Source of the DNA: Bryobacteraceae bacterium
Lineage (GTDB): Bacteria > Acidobacteriota > Terriglobia > Bryobacterales > Bryobacteraceae
NCBI GenBank assembly: GCA_025980665.1
Contig: JAICXC010000037.1
Span: 1-40,851 of the forward strand
DNA length: 40,851 nt
Direction of reading: 5' to 3'
Made by a program: the position numbers and the translations under genes. Position 1 is the stretch's first letter; each line of letters starts with the position of its first letter. Of the stretch, positions 16,265 through 24,559 are shown piece after piece. The notes under the pieces are model-generated. The model was given only the letters and a program-made list of their open reading frames with translations. It was not told where the DNA came from and ran no database searches.

Positions 16265-18142
16265 CTAGGCCGGTGGCTCGCCGACGACTAGCACTGCCGC
16301 GGACACGGCGTGGCGGACGCCGTCAATAGTCGTGCCGAAGATTAGATCCTTTAACCCGGTATGGCCGTGCGCGCCCATCACCACCAGATCGGGTTGTAAT
16401 GTCCGGGCCGCGCGTATGATTTCGGATCGAGGGCTACGCCCGTGGACGATCTGAAGGTCCGCTTCTAGGCCATTCCCCTTTAGGGAATTTACGATGTCTT
16501 CCAGATACTGCTGACCGGAGGAGACTTCGGCTGTGGATGCCAACGGTCCAAACAACTGGCTGGTGGCTCCCTCCTCGACGTGCAGCAAGTGGATGGTAGC
16601 GCCATGCAGACGCGCCATCGCCACCGCGTGCGCGACCGCGGTGCGATCGCGATCGGAGTGATCCAGCGGAACCAGGATGGAGTGGTATTTGAGGCCCGGA
16701 AGATCGGTGGCCACGGCAGCGCCGGGATGGCGGACAGGAACAACCCGAGGACGCGGGCGTGCGAACGTTACCCAGCCGAGCAGAACGATAACCCCCAGTA
16801 CCGCCGGAATGATGAACCAAGCTCGCCATGGGGCATCGGCGACCCATGGGGCGATAGCCGTCGCGGCCAAGCGAAAATTCAGCACGATGATGAGTACCGC
16901 GGTGCTCCAGGCCAGAATGTTGACCCAGGTGCGGTTGGCGAATTCGCCCATACGGCTGCGGTCGCTGGTGAAGCGGATCAACGGAATGATGGCGAACGGA
17001 AGCTGCATGCTTAGGATCACCTGGCTGAGGATCAGCAGACGGTAGGTGCCCTGATCGCCGCTGGTGGAGACTGTGATCACGGCGGGGATGATCGCGACTG
17101 AGCGAGTGATCAGCCGGCGCAACCAGGGTCGCACGCGCAAGTTGAGAAACCCTTCCATGACGATCTGCCCGGCGTAGGTGCCCGTGAGCGTCGAAGATTG
17201 TCCGCTCGCGAGCAGTGCGACTGCAAATAGCCCGCTCGCCAGCGCGGTTCCCAGCAACGGAGCCAGGAGTTCATGGGCCTGTTGAATTTCGGTCACGATC
17301 TTGCCGCTCTTGAAAAATACAGCAGCGGCGAGCACCAGAATCGCGGCGTTCACGATCAGAGCTCCGTTCAACGCGATAAACGAATCGATGAAATTGTATC
17401 GGCAGGCGACTTTCTTCTCCTCGTACGTTTTGCCGATACGGCGTGTCTGCACCAGCGCCGAATGGAGGTAGAGGTTGTGCGGCATCACAGTAGCGCCTAG
17501 CATGCCGATGGCAACGTACAGGCTGGCGTCGTTCAGGCGCGGGACCAACCCAAAGACGACATCGCCGAATAGTGGCTTGGCGAACCACAGCTCTACCAGG
17601 AAGCATCCCGTTACGATTAGGACTAGAGCCAGAATGATGGCTTCGACTAAACGGATGCCATAGCGCGTCAGCCACAGCACCAGAACGGTATCTAAGGCGG
17701 TGAGCAGAACGCCAGTGGTCAGGGGAATGTGGAACAGAAGATTCAGGCCGATGGCGGCGCCCAGTACCTCTGCCAGATCGCACGCGGCAATGGCGATTTC
17801 GCACAGGAACCATAACGAGTTCGAAACCGTGCGCGGATAGGCTTCCCGGCAAGCCTGGGCCAAATCGTGACCCGAGACGATACCGAGTCGGGCGGAAAGC
17901 GTCTGGAGCAGGATAGCCATGGCGTTCGACAACACCAGGACCCATAGAAGCTGGTAGCCGAAGCGTGCACCGCCTTCGAGGTCGGTGGCCCAGTTGCCGG
18001 GATCCATGTAACCGACGCTCACCAGGTAGGCTGGTCCGGCGAAGGCAAACATCCGGCGGAAAGCCGTCGGCCACGCGGTCTGCACACTACCGTGCACTTC
18101 CGGCAGGGAAGCCGGACCAGCTAGCCGTGGTTTCATCCCCAT
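16265..18142 (-). CDS. Nramp-family metal transporter with C-terminal universal-stress-protein domain
   Basis: A 625-residue fusion. Residues about 30-460 are an Nramp (MntH-like) proton-coupled transporter for Mn2+ or Fe2+: the TM1 metal motif is DPGNWATD with D47 and N50, the TM6 motif is MPHN at 220-223, and eleven or so hydrophobic helices can be counted. Residues about 485-622 are a UspA domain with the nucleotide-binding signature GAHGHTG followed by an SAAVLVV ending. Such fusions suggest nucleotide- or stress-dependent control of metal uptake. The ATG at 18142 sits inside a perfect 12-base palindrome. It lies 49 bases downstream of the CrtI-like gene on the same strand. Confidence 0.93.
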   Translation of the reverse strand: MGMKPRLAGPASLPEVHGSVQTAWPTAFRRMFAFAGPAYLVSVGYMDPGNWATDLEGGARFGYQLLWVLVLSNAMAILLQTLSARLGIVSGHDLAQACREAYPRTVSNSLWFLCEIAIAACDLAEVLGAAIGLNLLFHIPLTTGVLLTALDTVLVLWLTRYGIRLVEAIILALVLIVTGCFLVELWFAKPLFGDVVFGLVPRLNDASLYVAIGMLGATVMPHNLYLHSALVQTRRIGKTYEEKKVACRYNFIDSFIALNGALIVNAAILVLAAAVFFKSGKIVTEIQQAHELLAPLLGTALASGLFAVALLASGQSSTLTGTYAGQIVMEGFLNLRVRPWLRRLITRSVAIIPAVITVSTSGDQGTYRLLILSQVILSMQLPFAIIPLIRFTSDRSRMGEFANRTWVNILAWSTAVLIIVLNFRLAATAIAPWVADAPWRAWFIIPAVLGVIVLLGWVTFARPRPRVVPVRHPGAAVATDLPGLKYHSILVPLDHSDRDRTAVAHAVAMARLHGATIHLLHVEEGATSQLFGPLASTAEVSSGQQYLEDIVNSLKGNGLEADLQIVHGRSPRSEIIRAARTLQPDLVVMGAHGHTGLKDLIFGTTIDGVRHAVSAAVLVVGEPPA

Positions 18143-18162
18143 AGTTAACTATAGTTACTATA
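18141..18162. promoter_or_regulatory. Overlapping palindromes at the start of the Nramp-USP gene
   Basis: ATAGTTAACTAT (18141-18152) is a perfect 12-base palindrome covering the start codon. TATAGT-T-ACTATA (18150-18162) is a second dyad overlapping the first. On the minus strand each contains TATAGT, a plausible -10; the nearer one (18153-18148) ends 5 bases before the ATG. An operator for a metal-sensing repressor (MntR/DtxR or Fur type) is a reasonable guess, but the sequence does not match a box I can name. Confidence 0.55.
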
Positions 18163-18191
18163 CTCCATTCGGCAGGGAAAGGTCGGGGCCC

Positions 18192-19775
18192 TTAGCGATG
18201 TTTGAGAATTTCCCGAGCGGCGTTATGTCCGGGAGCGCCCATGACGCCGCCCCCAGGGTGCGCGCCCGAACCGCACAGGTACAAGCCCTCTATGGGTGTG
18301 CGATATTGCGCCCAACCCGCCAAGGGTCTTAGTACGAACATCTGGTCCAGGCTCATTTCGCCGTGGAAGATATTGCCGCCGGTAATGCCGAAGCGCTGTT
18401 CCAGATCGAAGGGGGATAGCGTCTGGCGCTCGATCACGATGGACCGGATGTTGGGGCAGTATTCCTCGATCACATCCAGAATCCGTTCGGTGTACGGCTC
18501 GCGCTCCTGCTCCCACGTGGTTCCGCGGAGGGTGTAAGGAGCATATTGCAGGAAGATTCCCATGATGTGATGGCCGGGTGGGGCCAGCGACGGATCGTAC
18601 ATCGTGGGTATGGTCATCTCGATTAGAGGCGAGCGCGAAGGCCGTCCGTACTTGGCGTCATCCCAGGCGCGTTCAATGTATTCGACCGAAGGGCAGATGT
18701 GCATGGTCGCCTTGTGCTGCGGACCGGGATTACCAGCGAACGCAGTGAACCGCGGCACGCCACTTAAGGCGAGGTTCATCTTGAGAGAAGTTCCTTCCGA
18801 TCTGAATTTGCGGATGCCGTCGATGAACTCGGGCGGCAAATCGCCCGTGGCTATCAGTTGCAAGAATGTGCGGTGCGGATCCAGATTGCTGGCGACGAGC
18901 GACGCCCGAACTTCCTCGCCTCCATGTAAGACGACGCCCTGCACGCGGCCGTCATGAACTAGAATCTTCTCGACCGGGGCACTGGTGCGGATAACCACGC
19001 CGCGGCTGCGTGCGGAATCGGCGATCGCGTTCGATACGGTCCCCATGCCGCCGCGCACGAATCCCCATAATCCGCGATGGCCATTGACGCCGCCCATGCA
19101 ATGATGCAGCAAAATATACGCGGTACCAGGGGAGCGCGGGCCACCATTGGCTCCGATTACGCCGTCGGTGGCGAGTGTCACCTTGAGCTGCTCGGACTCG
19201 AACCATTCGTCCAGGAACTCGGAAGCGCTCTGGGTGAAGATTTTCACCAGGCCGATCATCTCGGTCTTAGACAGTCCACGCATGCGTCCGAGCAGTTTCA
19301 AATAATCGATAAAGTCTCCGACGCCGGAGGGCGGGAAGTTGGGCGGTGTGGTGAGCAACAAAGATTCGGCCACAATGGCCAGACGCTCCAAGTGATTCTC
19401 GTATTTCGGATATGCCGCGGCATCGCGCTCGGAAAACTTGGCGATTTCGGCCAGTGTCTTGGCGCGGTCCTGCCACATGAATAGATGCGTGCCATCGGGA
19501 AAGGGGGAAAAAAATGCAGGATCCTTCGCGTCGACGCGGTAGCCGAAGCGTTCGAGCTCCAGGTCGCGCACGACCTTTTCCTGCATCAGGCTGGCGAGGT
19601 AGGAAGCGGTGGAAACACGATATCCCGGCCAGATTTCTTCCGTGACGGCACATCCGCCGACCAGCTCGCGCGATTCGAGCAAGAGCACGCTGCGGCCAGC
19701 TTTGGCGAGATACGCGGCGGTGACCAGGCCATTGTGGCCGCCCCCGACAATGATCGCGTCAAATGCTTTGCTCAC
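18192..19775 (-). CDS. FAD-dependent oxidoreductase, phytoene-dehydrogenase-like (CrtI/PYROXD2 type)
   Basis: A 527-residue flavoprotein of the COG1233 group. The N-terminal dinucleotide-binding motif GGGHNGLVTAAYLAKAG (11-27) is followed by LLLESRELVGG, and the C-terminal FAD motif GLYLCGSGAHPGGGVMGAPG is well preserved. Within this group it resembles the PYROXD2-like branch (start FDAIIVGGGHNGL, long central domain) more than true carotenoid desaturases, and no crtB, crtE or other carotenoid gene is nearby, so the substrate is unknown. The start is GTG at 19775, supported by TATCAT 8 bases upstream. Confidence 0.87.
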   Translation of the reverse strand: MSKAFDAIIVGGGHNGLVTAAYLAKAGRSVLLLESRELVGGCAVTEEIWPGYRVSTASYLASLMQEKVVRDLELERFGYRVDAKDPAFFSPFPDGTHLFMWQDRAKTLAEIAKFSERDAAAYPKYENHLERLAIVAESLLLTTPPNFPPSGVGDFIDYLKLLGRMRGLSKTEMIGLVKIFTQSASEFLDEWFESEQLKVTLATDGVIGANGGPRSPGTAYILLHHCMGGVNGHRGLWGFVRGGMGTVSNAIADSARSRGVVIRTSAPVEKILVHDGRVQGVVLHGGEEVRASLVASNLDPHRTFLQLIATGDLPPEFIDGIRKFRSEGTSLKMNLALSGVPRFTAFAGNPGPQHKATMHICPSVEYIERAWDDAKYGRPSRSPLIEMTIPTMYDPSLAPPGHHIMGIFLQYAPYTLRGTTWEQEREPYTERILDVIEEYCPNIRSIVIERQTLSPFDLEQRFGITGGNIFHGEMSLDQMFVLRPLAGWAQYRTPIEGLYLCGSGAHPGGGVMGAPGHNAAREILKHR

Positions 19776-19783
19776 AGGTTTCC

Positions 19784-19789
19784 ATGATA
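19784..19789 (-). promoter_or_regulatory. -10 element for the CrtI-like gene
   Basis: TATCAT on the minus strand ends 8 bases before the GTG at 19775. Confidence 0.4.
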
Positions 19790-19819
19790 GCGGGGGCTGG
19801 AACTCTTGGATTTGATCAG

Positions 19820-20013
19820 CTAGTCAACCTTGCGATCGCGAATCCTAACCTGTTGCCATTCATTCAGGCTGGAGTAGATTTGGCGGACTGGCCATGGTGG
19901 CCTCTCGTACTTCGGCTCCAGGTCAGATGAACCTCGGCGACGCGGCCGTCCTCCAATTGAAAAAGTACTTCATCAATTCCATGGGATATGTCTTCCGTGG
20001 CGGGCCGCGGCAC
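19820..20013 (-). pseudogene. Small gene broken by a one-base frameshift
   Basis: On the minus strand a GTG at 20013 directly follows the DUF2007 stop. It opens a frame reading ISHGIDEVLFQLEDGRVAEV then HLTW, which soon leaves the protein-like frame and stops at 19864. In another frame from 19918 the coding character resumes as EPKYERPPWPVRQIYSSLNE followed by WQQVRIRDRKVD and a TAG at 19820. Joined at the TGG at 19920-19918, the two parts give one continuous small protein of about 64 residues. The simplest reading is loss of one base, either in the genome or as a sequencing error. The pattern DEVxFxLxDGRVAxVHLTW then PPWP reminds me of small uncharacterised bacterial proteins, but I cannot name the family. 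Confidence 0.62.
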
Positions 20014-20250
20014 TCAGAGGTTCGAATCGCTTGCTACACATTCCAGCAGCTCGACAGCGATCGCGGCGTCATCCTGGCTTACTTGCAGGCGCATTCCACG
20101 GACAACAGGCGAGTCCATCCAGGCCATATTGGCATCCGCCAGAAAGCATTCGATTCCCGCCGATTCGAGGCATCCCTTCGCAAAAAGCGCCTCGGCCAGG
20201 TTGCCGAACTGGCGGATCGTGACGAGTTCCGTAGCTTCGCGGCCGTCCAC
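20014..20250 (-). CDS. DUF2007-type putative signal-transducing protein
   Basis: A 78-residue protein matching the DUF2007 pattern: a first strand (ELVTIRQF), a helix (NLAEALFAKGCLESAGIECFL), and the final LQVSQDDAAIAVELL helix. Such proteins are small ferredoxin-like folds of unknown function and resemble the PII/ACT style of ligand-binding modules. The start is a GTG at 20250; TATAAT ends 6 bases upstream. It is divergent from xdhC, with both -10 elements in a 45-base gap. The next open frame begins right after its TGA. Confidence 0.78.
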   Translation of the reverse strand: MDGREATELVTIRQFGNLAEALFAKGCLESAGIECFLADANMAWMDSPVVRGMRLQVSQDDAAIAVELLECVASDSNL

Positions 20251-20295
20251 AGAACGATTATACGCCTCGGCGCGTCCACGATATAATCAATCCAA
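20251..20295. promoter_or_regulatory. Divergent promoters of DUF2007 gene and xdhC
   Basis: TATAAT on the minus strand (20262-20257) ends 6 bases before the GTG at 20250. TATAAT on the plus strand (20282-20287) ends 8 bases before the ATG at 20296. Both are perfect -10 sequences with no clear -35 and no room for a ribosome-binding site. Confidence 0.6.
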
Positions 20296-21132
20296 ATGGA
20301 CCTGTACGACGAAATCGTGCGGCTGCGGAAGCTCGGCCAGAAGTGCGCCGTGGCGACTATCGTGCAGGTAAACGGCTCCATTCCAAGCTTTGAAAGCGCC
20401 AAAATTCTGGTGCGCGAAGACGGCTCATTCATGGGCACCGTGGGCGGCGGCTGCGTGGAAGCGGAGGTCTGGAATGCCGCCCGCGAAGTCATCGAGACTG
20501 AAAAGCCCCGTCACCTGTCGTTCAGTCTGGGCCAGGATGCGGCCTATGACGAAGGCCTGATCTGCGGAGGCCAATTGAACATTTTCGTCGAACCCGTGAT
20601 TCCGCAACCGCGCGCCTTCATCTTCGGTGGCGGCCATGTCTCCAAGGGAATTTCAAAGATCGCCACATTGGCCGGCTTTTCCACATCGATCATCGATAAT
20701 CGCCAGGCGTTCGCCAACCAAGAACGCTTCCCGGAAGCTGAAGCGACCTACGCCGAAGAGTACGAAGACGTGTTTCCGAAATTGCCGGTGAACTCATCGA
20801 GCTATATCGTCATCGTTACGCGTGGGCATCGCGACGACATGCGCGTGCTGCGCTGGGCGGTGAACACCCAGGCCCGCTATATCGCCATGATTGGGAGTAA
20901 GCGCAAGACTATCTCGGTGGTGCATGAACTGGAGAAGGAAGGCATCCCACGCGAGGCGTTCGAGAAGGTATTCGCGCCTATGGGCCTGGAGATTGGCGCC
21001 GAGCTGCCAGAGGAAATCGCCATTTCCGTTGTGGCGGAGATGATCGCAGTGCGGCGAGCTCCGGATACGGACTGGCGGCAGCTATCGAAATCGATTTTCG
21101 CGCATGACCGGCTGAAAGCCCTGTTGAAGTGA
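20296..21132 (+). CDS. XdhC/CoxI-family molybdenum-enzyme maturation protein
   Basis: A 278-residue XdhC-family protein. Members bind molybdenum cofactor, help insert the sulfurated cofactor into xanthine dehydrogenase-type enzymes and protect it. Visible features are VQVNGSIP near the N-terminus, the TVGGGCVEAEV segment (48-58), the conserved LICGGQLNIFVEP (88-100, with Cys90), and a Rossmann motif IFGGGHVSKG (109-118) in the second half. No xanthine dehydrogenase subunit genes occur in the window. The stop overlaps the next gene start (GTGA), which encodes a MobA/MocA-type nucleotidyltransferase; that pairing supports a molybdenum-cofactor role. Confidence 0.92.
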   Translation: MDLYDEIVRLRKLGQKCAVATIVQVNGSIPSFESAKILVREDGSFMGTVGGGCVEAEVWNAAREVIETEKPRHLSFSLGQDAAYDEGLICGGQLNIFVEPVIPQPRAFIFGGGHVSKGISKIATLAGFSTSIIDNRQAFANQERFPEAEATYAEEYEDVFPKLPVNSSSYIVIVTRGHRDDMRVLRWAVNTQARYIAMIGSKRKTISVVHELEKEGIPREAFEKVFAPMGLEIGAELPEEIAISVVAEMIAVRRAPDTDWRQLSKSIFAHDRLKALLK

Positions 21133-21716
21133 TTGCGGGGCTCATCCTGGCAGCCGGCGCGTCCAGCCGTATGGGTACGCCTAAGGCACTTCTCGATTAC
21201 CATGGCGAAACCTTCGTGGGCCGCTTGGTTCGGGTGCTGGGGAAATCGTGCAATCCAGTGATCGTCGTGCTCGGATATAACGCGGACGTGTTACGGCAAG
21301 AGATCCCCCCCACCGTGCTGGTCGTCGTGAATCCGGACCCAAGCCGAGGCCAGCTTAGTTCGCTGCAAACGGCTCTTCGCGCCTTGCCCGCCCAAGCCGA
21401 CGGATTCGCGTTCATTCCCGTGGACAGCCCGGCCGTTGCGGAGGACACCGTGGCGTCCCTGGCACATGCATTCGAGCAGAGGAGCCCTTCCACGCTGTTC
21501 GTAATTCCGCGGCAGTCCGGCAAGCGCGGCCATCCGGTATTCGCGGCGCGGTCGATCGCGGATGAATTGTTAGCGCTGCCGCCGAACTCTGAAGCCCGTG
21601 CCGTCGTTCATGCGCACGTCGATCGCACCAAGTACCTGGATGTGGAAGACTCCGGCATCTTCACCGACGTCGACGATCCCGAGGCGTACCGTCGTTTGAA
21701 GGAACGCGCGGTATGA
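21129..21716 (+). CDS. MobA/MocA-like molybdenum-cofactor nucleotidyltransferase
   Basis: A 195-residue NTP-transferase. The signature LAAGASSRMGTPKALL (7-22) is the nucleotide-binding loop shared by MobA and MocA; the aspartate in FIPVDSPAV is the metal-binding site and RGHPVFAA fits the MocA pattern. MocA makes molybdopterin cytosine dinucleotide from CTP, the cofactor form of xanthine-dehydrogenase-family enzymes, so CTP is the likelier nucleotide given the xdhC partner. The GTG start overlaps the xdhC stop by four bases, and its own TGA overlaps the next ATG (ATGA). Confidence 0.88.
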   Translation: MIAGLILAAGASSRMGTPKALLDYHGETFVGRLVRVLGKSCNPVIVVLGYNADVLRQEIPPTVLVVVNPDPSRGQLSSLQTALRALPAQADGFAFIPVDSPAVAEDTVASLAHAFEQRSPSTLFVIPRQSGKRGHPVFAARSIADELLALPPNSEARAVVHAHVDRTKYLDVEDSGIFTDVDDPEAYRRLKERAV

Positions 21717-24025
21717 AGCTGAAAGTTGCACTAGGAGTCCTCATTGGATTGGCTGTATCGGCCGCGGTGGTTCCCTATCTGCCGACCGACGTTTTGCGTC
21801 CCGGTATCGAGCGGGCATTGGAACGGAGCCTCGGGCGGAAGGTCGACGTAGGCGGAATACGGCTGACGCTCTTCCCAGGACCTCTGCCGCGCCCCGGCTT
21901 CACGCTCGAGCGCGTCACGATTCACGAAGATCCGCGCGCGGGAATCGAACCGCTGGCTTACGTCGAATCGCTGGGCGCGAGCATGCGGGTCGTGAGTCTG
22001 TTCCAGCGCAAATTGGAATTCTCCAGTCTGAATCTGAACGACGCCACTATCAACATGGTGAAGACCGACGCGGGTCCCTGGAATTTCCAGTTCCTGTTGG
22101 AGAATAGCTCGGCCAATTCCAAGCGGATTCCTTCCATCCGCATGCGCTCCGGACGAGTGAACTTCAAGTTCGGCGACACCAAATCTGTTTTCTATTTCAA
22201 CGATGCCGATCTGGACGTGATTCCCTCCGGGGACGGTTCGATGGAACTGCGGTTCGGGGGTGCTCCCTCGCGCACGGATCGATCTACGCAGGAGTTCGGA
22301 CGATTTTTTGTGCGCGGAACGGCGGCGTCGCAGAGCCGGCGGCTGGATTTGAAAGTGGAGCTGGAACGCAGCCCGCTGGCGGAAACGCTGCGGTGGATGG
22401 ACCCTCGCGGGTTTGATGTTCATGGAACGGTGGCGCTGGACGCGCAGCTTTCCGGTCCTCCATCGCATCTGGATGTGGCCGGCCGGATTCAACTGGCGGA
22501 GGTGCATCGCTGGGACCTGATCCCCAACGAAGTCGGTGCCTTGAACCTTGGTTTTGGCGGTACTCTCGATTTGCGCGGCGAGCGCCTGGACTTGCAGACC
22601 ACGGCGGACCGTAACGTTTCTCCGATGGTAATTCGGTTTCGTTCCTGGGATTTCTTGAAAAGCCCGCACTGGGACGCAGGCGTCGATCTGCAGCAGGTGC
22701 CGCTGGCGACTATGCTCGCCGTCTGCGGGCACATGGGCGCAACGCTGCCTGAGAATCTCTCCGCGCAAGGCTCGGTATCCGGATCGGTAACTTACAATGA
22801 GCCGCAAGGGATGCAGGGACGCGTTGTGGTGCGCGACGCTTCACTGAGCGTACCCGAGGAGACGCCCGTGGAGGCGCCCGTCGCCACTCTGGACATCGCG
22901 GGCCGTTCCATCAACCTGGAAAGCGCTTCTGTCCACATCGGTGAGAGTCAGAGCGCCGACATAGAGGGTAGCTACGATCTGGATCAGCCGCGGTCACTCG
23001 ATTTGAAGATCACCACGCGCGGACTGAGTGTGGCTTCGATGCGCTCCTTCGGGTTGGAGGCCATCCCTATGCTGGAGCAAACCGCAGAAGGAACCTGGCA
23101 CGGCTGGGCCCGTTACCAGGGTGGTGATTGGTCAGGCGAGTCCGAACTGCAAAACGCCCGCATCGTACTGGATGGGTTGGCTGAGCCATTGTTGATCCGA
23201 TCGGCGTCCGTGAGCCTGAACGGAAAGCGCGTGGCCGTAAATCGTCTGCAGGCGAAAGTCGGCGCCATCGCATTTACGGGGTCCTACCGCTGGGAGCCTG
23301 GGCTGGAACCTTCCGAAAAAGCTCGACCCGATAAATTCGATTTGAAGATCGACGAGGCAGACATCGCAGAATTATCCCATCTATTCGCACCCGCGCTGCT
23401 TCGTAACCGCGGCTTTCTGGCGCGCACGCTACGGCTGGGAGCGAATGCTCCGGTGCCCGCGTGGCTCAAAGCGATTCGAACCGAAGGTGCGATCTCCATC
23501 GGCACACTGACTGCGGGCGATTTGAGATTTCAAGGGATCACAGCACAGGTGAAGTGGACTGGTCCCAAGGCCCAGCTGACCGAGCTTGCCGGATCCAGCG
23601 CTCCGGCGGAATTCAGCGGAGATCTTGGTGTGGATCTGAGTACCGGAACTCCTCGGTACCACTTCGACGGCCGGGCGATGGATATCGCCTATAAAGGCGG
23701 GGCTCTCGATCTGGAGGGCGTCCTGGACGCCGAAGGGGACGGTTCAGATCTCTTCGACAGTGTGCGTGCTGAGGGTACGCTGCAAGGGCGTGCGATCCTG
23801 TTCGCCCCGGACACTGAGTTTCGTAGCGTCGCCGCCCGGTTCGAAATGCAGGGCGGGGGAGCGGCGTCGCGCTGGAAGTTGTCCAATATCGAAGCGAACC
23901 AAAGCGGCGAATTGCTAGCCGGCAGCGGAGTTTCCCAGACCGACGGACGATTGGTGTTGGAGCTAGTCAGCCGCGGGAAACCATTGCGCTACACGGGAAC
24001 ATTGCTTACCGCGGCTCAGCAGTAG
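21713..24025 (+). CDS. AsmA-like/DUF3971-type envelope protein
   Basis: A 770-residue protein with an N-terminal membrane anchor (about 5-25) and a long periplasmic part rich in beta strands, as in the AsmA group, which includes bridge-like proteins thought to move phospholipids to the outer membrane. The N-terminal LRPGIERALERSLGRKVDVGGIRLTLFPGPLPR is the recognisable AsmA motif. The rest shows repeated LDLKxxxxGLS-type strands. It starts inside the stop codon of the MobA-like gene (ATGA). The link with molybdenum-cofactor genes may be only positional. Its 3' end overlaps the convergent DUF6644-like gene by 20 bases. Confidence 0.82.
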   Translation: MKLKVALGVLIGLAVSAAVVPYLPTDVLRPGIERALERSLGRKVDVGGIRLTLFPGPLPRPGFTLERVTIHEDPRAGIEPLAYVESLGASMRVVSLFQRKLEFSSLNLNDATINMVKTDAGPWNFQFLLENSSANSKRIPSIRMRSGRVNFKFGDTKSVFYFNDADLDVIPSGDGSMELRFGGAPSRTDRSTQEFGRFFVRGTAASQSRRLDLKVELERSPLAETLRWMDPRGFDVHGTVALDAQLSGPPSHLDVAGRIQLAEVHRWDLIPNEVGALNLGFGGTLDLRGERLDLQTTADRNVSPMVIRFRSWDFLKSPHWDAGVDLQQVPLATMLAVCGHMGATLPENLSAQGSVSGSVTYNEPQGMQGRVVVRDASLSVPEETPVEAPVATLDIAGRSINLESASVHIGESQSADIEGSYDLDQPRSLDLKITTRGLSVASMRSFGLEAIPMLEQTAEGTWHGWARYQGGDWSGESELQNARIVLDGLAEPLLIRSASVSLNGKRVAVNRLQAKVGAIAFTGSYRWEPGLEPSEKARPDKFDLKIDEADIAELSHLFAPALLRNRGFLARTLRLGANAPVPAWLKAIRTEGAISIGTLTAGDLRFQGITAQVKWTGPKAQLTELAGSSAPAEFSGDLGVDLSTGTPRYHFDGRAMDIAYKGGALDLEGVLDAEGDGSDLFDSVRAEGTLQGRAILFAPDTEFRSVAARFEMQGGGAASRWKLSNIEANQSGELLAGSGVSQTDGRLVLELVSRGKPLRYTGTLLTAAQQ

Positions 24026-24557
24026 CGCGCAGACTGGTCAGCGCGGCGTGTAGCTTGTCGAGCGGCGGCTCGATGTACCCGATCCCCCGTCCGGCGCACG
24101 CGATACTGATCCACAGCAGAAGTGAGAGTGCAGCCGCCAGTTTTGCCTTGCCGGGCATCCGGCGCGCCTGATCGAGCGCCCTGGCGTTGTTATAGACGCT
24201 GCTGCGGAACACCAGCGCGTGGACCGCGACCAGCACCAAAAGCGTCAGCTTAATTCTGAAAAAAGTGTTGTAGTAATACTCTTCCGCTTTGGAACTGGCC
24301 AGCAAAATGCCACAGGTGGCCACGACCAGCAAGCCGATCCGCTTGGGCCACCGCAGTTGACCGATCACTTCGGAAACCGGCTGATTGCGCATGATTACGC
24401 CCAACAGACGAAGATCAGTTACCAGGATGGCGCCGGCGAATAGAGCGATCCCAGTGAGATGGCTTGCCAGGATCGACGGATAAGTGTATGCCGAACTGCG
24501 GAGGTAGGTCGCCCAATCGGTACTTTGAAGCCATTGCGCGAATTCCAGTGCAGACAT
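24006..24557 (-). CDS. DUF6644-like four-helix membrane protein (second of pair)
   Basis: A 183-residue membrane protein. Four hydrophobic helices are visible: SILASHLTGIALFAGAILVTD, IGLLVVATCGILLA, LTLLVLVAVHALVF and AALSLLLWISIACAGRGI. It shares its helix pattern and the LxDxRLLG and FxIK(L/M)xLL motifs with the next gene upstream, so the two are paralogues. Some relatives resemble heme-containing or DoxX-like membrane proteins; I cannot assign a function. I start it at ATG 24557, two bases after the neighbour's stop; the frame extends upstream to 24620 but that would overlap the neighbour by 61 bases with no family sequence. The histidines in SHLTG and VHAL could bind heme. Confidence 0.75.
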   Translation of the reverse strand: MSALEFAQWLQSTDWATYLRSSAYTYPSILASHLTGIALFAGAILVTDLRLLGVIMRNQPVSEVIGQLRWPKRIGLLVVATCGILLASSKAEEYYYNTFFRIKLTLLVLVAVHALVFRSSVYNNARALDQARRMPGKAKLAAALSLLLWISIACAGRGIGYIEPPLDKLHAALTSLRATAEPR

Positions 24558-24559
24558 AT

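Noticed and set aside
18192..19775. Carotenoid biosynthesis from the CrtI-like gene
   Set aside because: The protein fits the PYROXD2-like branch better and no other carotenoid gene is present.
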